A stretch of 64,000 nucleotides of DNA from Rosellinia necatrix. Lineage: Eukaryota; Ascomycota; Sordariomycetes; Xylariales; Xylariaceae. Under the pieces are notes generated by a model. That model was not told the origin of the DNA and did no database searches. It was given only the letters and a program-made list of their open reading frames with translations. The stretch is from the NCBI GenBank assembly GCA_021209875.1, contig JAGYVD010000004.1, positions 3,881,001-3,945,000 of the forward strand, given 5' to 3'. Position 1 is the stretch's first letter, and every line of letters begins with the position of its first letter. Of this stretch, positions 1 to 11,318 are shown piece after piece. Both the position numbers and the translations under genes were made by a program.

Positions 1-389
1 TTCAAAACGGGAAGATAACGGGCCACTAGGCGCGGTACGCATTTAAACCATACATCATATCCCAGCGTGACGGGAGCCGTGCAAGATGTATATCCGAAAC
101 CAAACCGCAACCCCACCAGCAGCAGCGTGCGGATGGAATGACCAAGCACGCACTTCTTCAGGTCCACTATTATCATGAATGGCAGTTAGCTAACTTAATA
201 GGTACCGTACCGCCTGGGCACTCGACTGCAGCTCAATCCCGCCTACTATTTATATCCGCACGCATATCGTTACGGCCCTACCTGCCTGCCTACCCTTCCC
301 GCCTTACCGAGCCCTTTCGACTGAAACGACATTCGCAGCAAAGAACATCGTATCTTTTACACGCCACGCCACGAGCTAGCCAGCCCAGC
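1..389. promoter_or_regulatory. Upstream region of GET4
   Basis: No gene is seen here. An open frame starting at 138 runs into GET4 in frame, but its extra N-terminal stretch is unlike the Get4 family and I treat it as 5' leader. The stretch just before the start codon at 390 is rich in C and T, as is common in fungal leaders. Confidence 0.4.
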
Positions 390-1516
390 ATGAGCGGCGC
401 TAAAGGCGGCGACAAGATCGAGAAGATCATCGCGCGACTGCAGGAGCGCATCGGCGAGGGCCAGTTCTACGAGGCCCAGCAGCAGACTCGCGTCGTCGCC
501 GCGCGGTATATCAAGGCCACCAACTGGACCGCCGCCGTCGACATCCTCTACAATGTCGCCCAGTCACTGTTGAAGGCTGGGCAGGGCGGCAGCGGCGGCG
601 ATCTCTGCGTCTTGCTCATCGACACCTATAAGCAGGCCGAGCTTAAGCCCGATCCCACCACCAAGAGCAAGCTGCTGACGTGTTTGCGTCTGTTCGACAG
701 CGGGGAACCTACGCGCAAGAAATACATCGGAGAGATAATATCGTAGGTTCACGAGTTTGTCTTATTCGACTACTGGGGAGTACCCCAGGGCGTCCTATAT
801 ACAGCAGGGGAGAGCGTTACGTGAACAGACTAACGCAAAAGCCTGCCCACAGATGGTCCTCGAGATTCGGCGAATACCCGGCCGGCGACCCCGAGCTTCA
901 CCATGTTGCCGGCTCCCTATACGCAGAGGAGCATGACGCCTACGACGCTGAGAGGCATCTGATATTGGGTACCAAGGACTCCGCCGAGGTGCTGGCCCGC
1001 ATGGAGTATGAGTGGTTTAAGGAGGACGAAGCACACACGGCCGCGCTATACGCCGGCCGAGCGGTGTTGCCCTATCTGATAACGGCGAACGTCCGGGCCG
1101 CCAACACAGCCTACCGCGTCTTTGCTAGCATACTCAATGACGACAAACACACCCAGCTTGGTGCCCAGGACGTAAGCAGCAACAACGCCGATTTGCGCGT
1201 GTTCCCTAGTATACCGCTCCTCAATTTCCTCGGCCTACTGTTACTCGCCATTCAGAGGGGCACCCCGGATCTCTACAGGCAGTTGACGGCCAAGTATGCT
1301 AGTCATCTGAAAGACCTCGAGATGTGGAACGAGGCGCTAGAGATAATCGCCGAGATGTACTTTAGCATTGTGAAGCCTCGGCAGAGCAATCCTCTGATGG
1401 ATATGATGAGTGGTTTCTTTGGCGGCGGTGGTGCGCCCGGGGGCGGGAACTCAAAAAAGCCTGCGGTTAAGGCTCCTTCATCGACCACGATGCCGGCGGC
1501 GGAGGGCCTGGATTAA
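390..1516 (+). CDS. GET4: Golgi-to-ER traffic protein 4 (Get4), tail-anchored protein targeting
   Basis: Get4 is a cytosolic alpha-helical repeat protein that, with Get5, bridges the Sgt2 chaperone to the Get3 ATPase and so hands tail-anchored proteins to the ER. The model has two exons, 390-742 and 853-1516, joined across a 110-nt intron with donor GTAGGT and acceptor CCACAG. The join restores the family segment IGEIISWSSRFGEYPAGDPE. The product is 338 residues, normal for fungal Get4. The family N terminus (KIEKIIARLQERI) and the block HHVAGSLYAEEHDAYDAERH are recognisable. The C-terminal tail is Gly/Pro-rich (GGGGAPGGGNSKK), where the family is variable. The start at 390 was chosen because homology begins there. 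The gene converges on the small minus-strand gene at 1867. Recognition is from family memory, not from an alignment. Confidence 0.9.
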
Positions 1517-1866
1517 TTGAGTGGCGTGGTGGGAGGCGGCAACTGTAGCATGGCAACCAGCATAGAAATTATGTCAAATGATATCCATCCTGGCCATGTT
1601 CAGTGCACGCGTGGCGGCTCCTCGGCTTCGTACATCCAATTGTCTTCAGCCAACGCCGCTACTTTCGCTCTCATGCTAGCCTTGAGCGTCTCGAGTACTT
1701 CTACTTCCACTGTCAGCCTCGGCTGCTTGCACAGGTGTCGGTTTTACTTACCTTCAGGTTGCACTGGCATGCGCGTGTGGTTAATCTGGTGATGCCGGAC
1801 GGCTTCTGCTAACTTGTGTCTTTCGCCTATACATATATAAAGGTCTTGTAAGCATATAATCACATT
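1517..1866. other. Convergent intergenic spacer
   Basis: About 350 bases lie between two stop codons facing each other. Short open frames here have no recognisable product. The AT-rich stretch near 1830-1865 probably holds 3' ends for both genes. Confidence 0.5.
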
Positions 1867-2286
1867 TCAATGGCCCCCATTACCGCCAAGAAAGGAATGA
1901 AAGCGAAGCGCGTGCGTACGTTCGTTCTCCTGGACATCGTCGAGGGCGGCCTCGTCGTCCGGGTCGTCGAGCGGGGGCGTGGGCGGATCCCCAACCTCGA
2001 ATTCGCCGTCCTTGTCACGGATGACGATATCGGACGACTCGGACACCGCATCGATGTCGAGGCGCAGCGTCTCGGCCCCATTAGACGTCGTCGACGAAGA
2101 TGTCGCCGTCGTAGTCGTGGTCGTGGTCGTGCTGGACGTGCCGCCGCCGCCCGATCTCGTGGTCTCGGTCGACGTCGGCCGGCGCGTCAGCTGGCTCGGG
2201 AACAGATTGCGCCGCACCCCCGCCGCGCTCGTCGCCGCGCGAGTTAGGCGGTTCGCGCCCGGGCGTACTGGGGCGTGGTCGGCCAT
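1867..2286 (-). CDS. Small protein of unknown function with acidic C-terminal half
   Basis: I do not recognise this gene. It is a single open frame of 139 residues, with a start codon in good context (CAGCAAATGG). The N-terminal third is basic and Arg-rich (RLTRAATSAAGVRRNLFPSQLTRR). A low-complexity Gly/Ser/Thr run follows at roughly residues 45-70. The second half is strongly acidic (SESSDIVIRDKDGEFE, then PPLDDPDDEAALDD). A basic Arg-rich start followed by an acidic linear segment suggests a small nuclear adaptor or intrinsically disordered subunit, which is inference only. Overlapping frames on both strands are open because of the GC-rich repeats, so a short unrecognised 3' intron cannot be excluded. 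It ends 350 bases from the GET4 stop. Confidence 0.55.
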   Translation of the reverse strand: MADHAPVRPGANRLTRAATSAAGVRRNLFPSQLTRRPTSTETTRSGGGGTSSTTTTTTTTATSSSTTSNGAETLRLDIDAVSESSDIVIRDKDGEFEVGDPPTPPLDDPDDEAALDDVQENERTHALRFHSFLGGNGGH

Positions 2287-3589
2287 TTGCTGGGAGGCGT
2301 CGAGGAAGGGGGGAAGGGAGGGAGCGGCAATGTTTCGGTTTCGTAGGATTCAGGTTGTGGGCAGTTTATGGGATACTGGCATTCTCCTTGTGGCCGTAAT
2401 AATAATAATTTGGCATGTGAGTTTGGTAGGCAGGGAACTGGTGTCGTTGTTAATGGTTCGAAGGTTGGGTTTATGAGCTAGATGGGGGAATGCTTCGGTT
2501 TGCTGCCGCATCCTTGGTGGATTATAATCGTATAGAGTAAATAGAGACAAGTGGGTTGAGTGGAGTACTCTTAGGCTGCTAGGATGCGAGCTTGATGGCG
2601 GGGGAGTCGACCCGACCCAGGAGGCCTGTTGTGTTGGTGGGGCAGGCACATCTAATACCCCACATCGGTGCCTGTCCATCAGTGCCAGTAGGTAGGTAGG
2701 TACCTTGGAGGGTACCTAAAGTCACTTAAGTGCTTACCTAAGTAATGAATTGGTGCTTATGAGCAATGGTATATTGATTGCTAGGTAACTGCGTAGATAT
2801 TATGGTGAGTGAGCATAAGGCATGGTATCCAGGTTCCTCAGCTATCTCGCATCTGCAGTCTATTTCGAATTGTATATATTGAGCCTGTCATTTCTACACG
2901 CACTACCTAGCGGTTTGTTGATTGAACTTGCTATCAGTTGGCCTGGAAATAATCGTACAAGAACTAGGGAGTGTGTTAAGTTATCAATACCGCCATCCCT
3001 TCCAGTGCCACCACAGTATATTGCTCTGTCAGCACCTACATATACTTAATCGTGATACTTTAGCGTTATGGATGAGGAGTATATGACCAAGCTGTACATA
3101 TGGTTTTGGGATGATTTGTGTGAGCCATACAACGAGAACGGGAATTATATAGCCTACTTTCGTACGGTTGTGAGCCATATATTGGTCATTGTAGGGTGTG
3201 TCTAAATCATATGAATAAAACATCCACCCTTTAATCTTTGCATTTCGGGAAGTTATAGAGTACTATGCAATATTGTTTGAAGGTTCCTACTACCTACCTA
3301 CATACAGGTAGATATCAAAGTTGAATACCGTAGGTACACCACCATCCGAGGGTGTTAGACATCTGATTGGCTCCTTTCAGCTAGCGGGGTTTTACTAGCC
3401 TACCTACCTGAGTAGAGGGTAGGTAGGTACCTATAGGTTTCTGTATCCTAGACACTTTCCTCTTGCCATCTCCTTCGCACACCATAGCTGATAAGCCTGT
3501 ACATGTTGTTGGTCCTTACCCGGACAGCCCCTTTATTATGGAAGCTTAGCTTGTTTGATGTGATCTACAGAGTACGCCGAGCTTCGAAC
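2287..3589. promoter_or_regulatory. Intergenic region with TAGGTA/CCTACC clusters
   Basis: This 1.3-kb stretch between divergently transcribed genes has no convincing coding frame. It contains two clusters of TAGGTA-type tetranucleotides, around 2689-2745 and 3285-3435, that include self-complementary pieces such as TAGGTACCTA. The same motif recurs in most intergenic regions of the window. Confidence 0.5.
3285..3435. repeat. TAGGTA/CCTACC tetranucleotide cluster
   Basis: Interrupted runs of CTAC/GTAG units occur in both orientations, so parts can pair as hairpins. It lies about 150 bases upstream of the RAI1 start. Confidence 0.7.
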
Positions 3590-5242
3590 ATGTCCTCGCC
3601 AGTCTTTCAGATTCAACCAGTAGCTCGCTTTGATGGCCAGAGCGAGCCGGTAAAGCGGCCCAGGGTATGGTACAGCCCCTATAAGATCGTGGCGGACGCG
3701 ATGCTGAGTGCCCTAATCTTCTCTTTCCCCCATCGCACTGCACCGGGCTTTAGCTCTTTGCTAACAAACCCGAAGGAGATTGCCTACTTCTCCTACGATG
3801 ACAAGCACCAGTTTCATCTCAACGATTCGTCGATGCAATGGTACTATCCCCCTAAATTGGGAGCGGATCTGTCCAAGGGGTTTGACACGTTTGACAAACA
3901 TGACGAGTCGATAGACGAGCATCTAGACAGTCTATTGAAGACCATTGCAGCTCACGAGAAGGAGGAAGGGAAGAAGATTGATGCCAGCATCGTCACATGG
4001 CGTGGCATGATGACTAAAGTAAACCATCCCTCTCTCCGATTAAGGTGGGCAACAATGGACTAATCTGATTTCATAGATTATGTCTGCGCCGTTTGAGGAT
4101 CGAGACGGGTATGTTAAGAATAATACCAACCACGGCAAAGGTGCGGACCTAACAATTATGTCCATGCTAGCTTCGAAATGAATGCGACTCTCTATCAAGT
4201 TAGTCTATTTCCGAATAATTCCGCTGAGCGTTTCATTAAAACTATTCTAGGATTGCGTGTATTACTACTATATGCCTACTGCATCAATCAGGGCTTAGCT
4301 GATTTAACATTGGTGCAGCTTTATCGAGGAAGACTACGAGGCAAAGCAACTATCCAAGGAGCAACAAGCTAAACAGCAACGAGGACGACGGGGTCAATTT
4401 TCACCCGAGGTTATGACCTACTGGGGTAACAACGCTTATATCTACCCACCCTACCTTTTGCATGAGAACTTACTGGCAGGTAGGCTACAAATTCGAGACG
4501 CTGTCTTGTCTGCCGTGGCCCTGGGGCGAAGCGAGCCGTGAGTACATCGAAAATCGCGATGAACATCTTGTTAGCAATAAAGCGCAGTATTGCTCTGTTG
4601 TCCGCACGGGCATAGGCAATACGGTCCTATGCTTGGGCGGCGAAGTTGATGCTAGTACGTTTTCTCGGGCCATGGCATTGTAAATTATATCACACGAAGA
4701 CACTGACGGCGTGATGTATCAAGTCTGGGATTCGAAACCTACACAAAAAGGGGCCCCAATCAACTGGGTCGAGCTGAAGACAAGTGCTGAAATCCGCGAC
4801 GATAGAGGCATGAAAAATTTCGAGCGCAAGCTCATGAAGTTTTGGATTCAGTCCTTTCTCCTTGGCGTGCCCAAGATCATCGTCGGTTTTCGTTCCCAGG
4901 CTGGCATTCTTACGAAACTCGAGGAGATCCCGACCGCCTCGATTCCAGAGACGGCCGCGAAGCGCGGCGTGCGTAGTTGGAATGCCAATATGTGCATCAA
5001 TTTCGCGAACGCGTTTCTAGAGTGTACTTGCCGTACCAAGCCCCCAACATTACCTGGCTAACTTGAGCTCAGGGTTGAGAAAAACAATCGATGACGAAGG
5101 GGTATGGAAAATAAGAAGGCGAGCGGGGTCGCCGACAATCGAAGTTTTTAAAGTCGAGGAAACTGGGCACGGCAGGATCCTCACAGAGGAATTCATCAAC
5201 TGGCGAATAAAACTAAGTTTAAGCAGCGATGGAACCACATAA
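3590..5242 (+). CDS. RAI1: Rai1/DXO-type decapping nuclease
   Basis: Rai1 partners the nuclear 5'-3' exonuclease Rat1 and removes incomplete 5' caps and pyrophosphate in RNA quality control. Nine exons were assembled: 3590-3664, 3776-4018, 4077-4108, 4171-4198, 4251-4258, 4319-4425, 4484-4654, 4724-5023 and 5073-5242. They give 377 residues, close to the usual family length. Family blocks appear in order: FDKHDESIDEHLDSLLKTI, VTWRGMMTKIM, FEMNATLYQDCVFIEEDYEA, GYKFETLSCLP, SREYIENRD, GGEVDA (about 216-221), VELKTS (about 237-242) and a C-terminal EFINWR. The metal-binding acids of the family fall in GGEVDA and VELKTS and are intact. The fifth exon is only 8 nt. The first intron (3665-3775) is a multiple of three and could be retained, adding 37 residues absent from relatives. 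The acceptors at 3775 and 4723 end in AAG. The gene is tail to tail with the hydrolase, 153 bases apart. Confidence 0.9.
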
Positions 5243-5395
5243 TAAGTTGTGTTGCAACATCAAGGTCAGGCTTGCTGCCTATGCCCCCTTTAGCCCGGCT
5301 CTAAAAACGCTATGCGGAATTCTATGGATACCCCTAGTTGACCGGTCCTTCTCTATGCCCTTCTATTTGCCCCAAACCCATAATTCTGATTACTT

Positions 5396-6957
5396 TCATT
5401 GCAAGTTCACATCCAATTTGCGTCGTATAGGATTAAAGTCATTGGAACTCGCTGCTGTGCTATAGGCAACCGTTCTCGCTTTGGAGTCGATGCTGCTGTG
5501 ATCAATCTCAAAGGCCATATGCGTGAAGAAATTGTACACCTGTTCACAAGGCTTTATCAGCAACTGGGCGTTTTGCAGGATAGCCTACCGGCCAGCATCT
5601 AAACTTACCGGTTTTGCGTGCCATCTACCGCCACCAAGCTCGAACCAACCGATATGGCCGCCCATCGAGGTAGTGCAGAGAACCGCATACGGGTTTTTTG
5701 AGGCTTCGGGGTACGGGAGCCCCATCGCCACAGCAATCGGATCGTCGACGGCGTTGAGCGCCAGTAAAGGAATTCGTACGTTTAAGAGTGAGTCGACGCT
5801 TGATGCATCCCGGTAGTAGGCGTCTTCCGTTGGGTATCCCCACGTCGGGCACTGATAGGCCCTGTCGAACTCGTACAAGTATTTGACTTTGGCGAGCTCC
5901 TCTAGACTGACCTCGCTGTATTTCGCGATCTCTTCTTTGTGGTTGTTTACGAGGGTTCGGAGGGAAGCTAGGCACACGAGCTTAGCATAACGGGAGCTGG
6001 AGATGGCTTGTAAAATACGTGAAGTATGATGGAAGGGAGTTTTAAGGGGCGAAATCTAATTGCTTACTGCCGAGGGTCTTTTGGTATATCTCGTGCCCGA
6101 TCCAGGTGCTTTTCAGTACCTTGTTCCCTACCTCTAAATTCCAGGGGCTAGAAATGACGATGGCCGCTTTCAACTGGCAATTTACACCTTCTTCTCCGAT
6201 GTACTATTGCGTGTCAGAATTTTATCCTATGCTCTAGACGGAGGGAAATACGCTACTCACATTTGTCATAATATTAGCGCCCAGTGAGAAGCCAAGGCCG
6301 AAGAGTGGACGGTTAGGGTATGTTTCCCGCAACCATTTAACCATCTGTTCGAGAACGTAAGCCGGGATCCCTAGAGTAGGATGCGTGACGATATCGCGCG
6401 TAACAGACCTGTCTTGTATCCCAAGTCGCGCGAGCGTTGTAGAACAACCCAGAGGTGATCTTGCTCTTAGCGCAACCGCGCGAATTGATGACGCAGACCT
6501 CCCATCTGCCATCCTTCACCAACGGCTCGATGGCGTGCCTCAAATACACCTCGTGCGAGCCCCCGGTGAGGCCGTGAAGCACGATAAGCATGGGGCGGGC
6601 GTCTTCGGAGCCCATGCTCTCGTGCTCCTCCTTGGCAAAGTACGTAGTCCGCGGCGGCAAGGACTCGTCGACGTCGGCGGAAGGCTCCGTGACGAAGTCG
6701 ACGGCGAAGCTGCCCTTGAACTGGACATGGTCAGACTCGAAGACGCGCCGCTTGTAGTGGACGGGCGGGCCGTGAGCCTTGGCCGCCGTCCAGACCGTCT
6801 GCAGGTGCCCGTTGAAGAGCAGCGGGTTGAGATGGCACGGCGGGACCGCGTCCTGGCACACCTGCAGCAGACTCGTCGGCTTGCCCTCCCCATCCCTCAG
6901 CGCCAGGGACTTGGACGCCGTGGTGAACTCGATCTTAGCCCGCCCGAACCACTCCAT
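5396..6957 (-). CDS. Alpha/beta hydrolase of the Eeb1/Eht1/YheT (ABHD1/3) family
   Basis: Members of this family are serine esterases/acyltransferases; the yeast relatives Eeb1 and Eht1 make and hydrolyse medium-chain fatty-acid ethyl esters, and a third relative is a monoacylglycerol lipase. The substrate here is not determined. Five exons on the minus strand (6957-6409, 6344-6261, 6203-6068, 6006-5609, 5539-5396) join in frame to 436 residues. The oxyanion-side HG of VLHGLTGGSHE is near residue 128. The nucleophile is Ser203 in GFSLGAN. The likely acid is Asp344 or Asp345 in LNAVDDP, and the catalytic His is about 374 in MGGHIGWF, so the triad is complete. The family blocks NPLLFNGHLQT and SGLFYNARATWD are present. 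The start at 6957 (MEWFG) was preferred over an in-frame ATG at 7044 because the extra residues are unlike the family. The acceptor at 6007 is a weak AAG. Confidence 0.88.
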
Positions 6958-7826
6958 CTTTGACCGCCGGATGATGAGGTTGAAAACCCAACGCTCAGTC
7001 GAGATCGATCTTCTATACTCACAAAGCGGGCAGCTTAGTTCCACCGAGTCGGTATATAATGCTAGTATAGCACGATAAAAGCACGACGAAAGACTCCTGA
7101 AAGCCTGGAATTTTTTTATACGTAGTAAGGTGCTCTACTCTACCTACTTATAAGTAAGTAGTTATGTCTAAGTGGCTTACACGGACATTGTAATGGCGGT
7201 CCCACTTTTTTCAATGTGCCTCGGCTGGATTGATATGCGGACTACACGTGTAGATACAAAACATGACTTGGATAAGACTGGATGACTCAGCATAACTAGG
7301 TACGCTGTCATAGATAAAAGCAATTAGGGCTGGGAATTGATACCACGGTTCAGTGATCCATTATACCAATCGATCGACTTTTGCTGTTTGTACTGAGGAA
7401 ACACGACGAAGTATACACAATACATGTTAATGCTAGGTGTAGGTAGTTTGACAGATAAAAGTTGTTGGCCGGAATACCTATTTCAGTATAAAGGGGTAAT
7501 TAAATTACTGCTACGCTAGCCTCTTGTAGGATAGCTTTTCGGTACTGTCACATGACTTTGAATATCCGGGAGCTGGGAGAAAGCGCGCCGCGCCCTGACC
7601 CACTCTTACAAGGCCAAGTGTATGGTGGACCAACTAGCAACTCACGGGTCACTCCACGGAAGGCGACGACAACCATCAACACGACATACATTCGCAGCAG
7701 GTACCACCGTGCAACCTCTCTGCAGCAACAACAGGAGGAAACGACGATATAATAGGCGGCGGATGCGATAAGATAGAGAGGAAGGAAAGAGGAAACAGGA
7801 TAGATGGCGGCAGACGAAGTGGAATT
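6958..7826. promoter_or_regulatory. Divergent promoter region between the hydrolase and MAU2
   Basis: About 870 bases separate two divergent start codons. No coding frame with recognisable content is seen. Short CTAC/TAAG tetranucleotide tracts occur near 7135-7165. The bases just before 7827 are purine-rich and presumably form the MAU2 leader. Confidence 0.45.
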
Positions 7827-10800
7827 ATGACATATCCCGGTCACCTCCCCCACGGGCAACAGCTGGGGCTCAACCAGCCAAACCACCAGCCAAACCATCA
7901 TCCGCCAAACCACCAGTCAAATCATCATCCGCCAAACCACCAACAGAACCACCACCAGAACCCCCATCAAAATCGCCATCAATATGGCGCCGAATCGCAC
8001 AATGCCTGGTCGAGCGCGCACGCAAACAGTCCTCAACACATGCAGAACATGCAGAACATGCAAAGCATGCAGAACATGCAAAACATACAGAATATACAGA
8101 ACATGCAAAACATGCAAAGCATGCAAAGCATGCATAACATGCAGAGTGTACAGGGAATGCAGCAGCATCGGCAGCATCAGCAGCAGCACAGCCAGCATCA
8201 ACACCAGCAGCAGCACCAGCAGCAGCACCAGCACCAGTATCACAACAGTATGACCTTTGCGCCACCCGCTGCCGCCGCCGTATACCCTCATCCGATCCCA
8301 CAACAACAAGCCCTTCCGAGCCCGAACCAAGTGCCGGTATCACACCACGGAATCCCGATCTCGCACCCACAATCTCATCGGCAACATCAACACATACCAT
8401 CATTACAACAACAACAACAACAACAACAACAACAGCCACAGCCACAGCAGCAGCAGCAACAGCATCAGCAGCAGCAGCCACAGCATCAGCAGCAACAGCA
8501 TCATGCGAACTATCGATTTCATGGCTACGACTCCTCCTTCGACCAGAGGCCCTATGTCCAACCCTCGCCACACAATCATATGCACCCCACCGCTCAGATG
8601 ATGCAATCGAATCAACAGTCTATGCAACGACCTGTCCATCCCCCAACAAATCACTATGCGCAACAGCAGCAGCAGCAGCAGCAGCAACAACAACAACAAC
8701 AACAACATCAACAACATCAACAACAACATCAACAACATCAACAACAACATCAACAACAGCAACAACCGCAACGAATGGATTGGCAACAGATGCCTCCCCC
8801 GGTCTCCGTTGCCTTACCCTCGCCCTCTCTATATCAGACTGCCCAGTCTCAGGCCCAGCCTCAGGCCCAGCCTCCGCCTCCGCCTCAGCTTCAACACCAA
8901 CCTCACATACCGCAACACGTCAGCTCGCCCGTAGCGGCCAATTCGCCGCAGATCCAGCATCAACGTGTTAACTCGCCTGTCATGCCTCATTCACCCCATC
9001 TTTCGCCTCATGTCGCATCAAACAACCAGTATAACAGGACTCCCGGCGCAAACGCCCGCATTGAGCAAGCCGCTAGAGTGTCCGCGAGCCCACGTCTTAC
9101 GTCCCAGACTTTCACACGAAGCCCCAGCGTGAGCTCTACGAGGTCGCCCGCCCTAGCGCCCGCCCTTATCCCACATCAGGACACCATCTCGCTGTTGATA
9201 TGCATGGCCGAAGAGTTCTTCACCAAGGCCCGAAAAGGGGTTCGAGATGTCGCAAGGAATCTAGACGAGAGGAGTGTGCATGACTATCAGAAGTTGATTG
9301 CCACCGGCCTCGCTTGTCTCGAAGTGGCTATTGGGAGCAACAAGTTGGCCCCGCGTTTGGAAGCCCTGGCCCGACTTCGATATGCCAACATACTATGTAC
9401 CGAGACGAATAACGTCATGGAAGCCGAAACAGCCCTGACCAAGGGTATCACTCTTTGCGAGAGGGTATGTAACCTCGTCTCTGATGTCCCATTGTATGCA
9501 CAGCCTCATAACTTATAATACAGAACCGGTTTACCGATCTGAAGTATTGTATGCACTTCCTGCAAGCTCAATTGCTTTTCTCCCAGCACAAAGAGAAGGC
9601 TGCCCTGATTTCTGTAGATGCGCGCATTCGAGATGCCGAGATGTAAGTTGTCCCCGTCCCTGTTTCCCTGTTGCCAATAACCGCGAAATCTAACGGCTCT
9701 GATAGAGTGAAACACACGCACTGGGTGTACGCATTCCGATTCTTGAAGACGTCGTTCTACTTACAATCACTGAACCCGACCGAGGCCCACGCCTTAGAAA
9801 ATCTAAGGGCTATCGTAATATTGGCCGACCATCGGGGTGATCTCCCTATTTACGCTATCGCTAGTTTGCTCGAAGCCCTCAGCCATCTTAGGGCGATGAA
9901 GGATGACGCCATTGTACGCATACAGGCTTGTATCGCCCAGGCATCTAAATATCAACTGGAGGATTCCATGTCCATTATGCAGCTAGACGTATTGCAGCTC
10001 GTCTTAGATCTCACCTGCAGCCTACAGCAGAAATCGCCTCAAATGATATCGCAAAAGCTGAAGGCCTTGCAAGATAAGATGGATGCCTCCCTAGACGATT
10101 CGAAATGGGACTCGCAAGACAGGCAACTTCTACTACCAATCCGCAAGCAAGCCATCAACCAACACATCATCAGCTCTGACACGTCAAACATAATACGCCC
10201 CGGTCAGGAAGGCGACGACTACGACTACCTTGCCATGTCCTTATGGAGCAAACTAGAGGCATTTACTATTACGTAAGAATCGCCGCATAGACTTTTCGCC
10301 TTGTTGCTAACGTAACCCATAGATACACCTACAGCGGCCTTGCTTTCCTCTACCAACAACCTCGCAATGACCAAAAGGTCATGTCTCATTGGGAAGAAGC
10401 ATTGGGTCAGCTACGGAAAAGTAAGAAATTGATCTAACTACCCATAACCCTTGACATTTCTCCTGACCTTTGTACTCCGTGCCAGATCGAACTAAAATCA
10501 GGGGACGGGCTTATTCCCTGGAAGACGCAGTCCAACACGTGGACTGGGAATCAGAGGCTGCGTGTTATCTACACATTCTTCGCGGCTTACTTTTGGCCAC
10601 CTCCACGAAGTGGGATGAGGTGAAATACTGCGTCTCACAATTGGACGCCATGGTAGCACCTACGTCCGGCAGCACGGTGGCGCTCTATTCTATGTATCTA
10701 AAAGGCGTCTACCACCAGGGGACTGGAAACCTCGAAGCTGCTATTGACATCTACAGCCACCCAAAATTTGCCATCAATGTCGACGAGGCGCGAGGGGGAC

Positions 10801-11318
10801 ATCACAAGCCGGCCGAATTTGACGTGGCCTTGCTGGCAGCCTTTAACTTGATATGGATCATGCAGGACCGGCAATATCGGGATGACCAACGCATCCAAGA
10901 ACTACTAGAGCAAACGCGTCCGCTTTGTATAGACCACCCTAATATGGAGATCCGTACAGCATATAGCCTTGTCATGGCAGCAATCCAGACCAATCCTCCG
11001 GTCTCGATGACCGCGGTGAAGTCGCACATCTCGACGGCATTGAATAATGCTAAGAATGTGTCCGACGTTCACACGCTATCCATCGCTCTCAACCTCATGC
11101 GAGCTAAGCTCTTCCAAAGCATCGTCGGTGACCAGGCGCTAAAAAGCGCGAAGGCAGCATCGGCGCAGGCTAGGAGAAGCGGCAACACGCTGTGGATGAG
11201 CGTGGCGGACGGCATGCTCTCGCAGAGCTACGAAGTTCAGGGTGCGATGATCGAGGCGCAGAAGGTCTGGCACGACGCCACTCACTTTGCCAACCAAGCA
11301 TTGAAAACCGGTAGGTAA
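7827..11318 (+). CDS. MAU2: Cohesin-loading factor Mau2/Scc4 with long Gln-rich N terminus
   Basis: Scc4/Mau2 pairs with Scc2/NIPBL to load cohesin on chromatin. Five exons, 7827-9464, 9524-9642, 9706-10272, 10323-10420 and 10486-11318, give 1084 residues. Introns are 50-65 nt with standard donors (GTATGT, GTAAGT, GTAAGA). The conserved helical-repeat part starts near residue 450 (ISLLICMAEEFFTKARKG) and continues through ARLRYANILCTETNNVMEAE, the FLQAQLLFSQHKEKAAL region and the C-terminal HISTALNNAKNVSDVHT. The first 440 residues are low complexity: NHQPNHHPPNHQ repeats, tandem QNM/QSM triplets (about 70-110), then long polyglutamine tracts coded by mixed CAG/CAA. This makes the protein clearly longer than yeast Scc4. 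The start at 7827 is the first ATG of the frame, but a later in-frame ATG in the low-complexity region is possible. Confidence 0.9.
8037..8165 (+). repeat. Tandem QNM/QSM codon repeats inside MAU2
   Basis: A 9-nt unit coding Met-Gln-Asn or Met-Gln-Ser is repeated about twelve times with small variations, giving a Met-spaced Gln repeat in the N-terminal extension. Confidence 0.85.
8402..8766 (+). repeat. CAA/CAG polyglutamine tracts inside MAU2
   Basis: Two long stretches, about 8402-8505 and 8658-8766, consist mostly of CAA and CAG codons with interspersed CAT, encoding polyglutamine with His. The antisense and shifted-frame ORFs over this region are artefacts of the triplet repeat. Confidence 0.9.

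Noticed and set aside
7870..8786. Long Val/Leu/Ala-rich and Asn/Ser-rich frames over the MAU2 N terminus
   Set aside because: They are the other frames of CAA/CAG triplet repeats.
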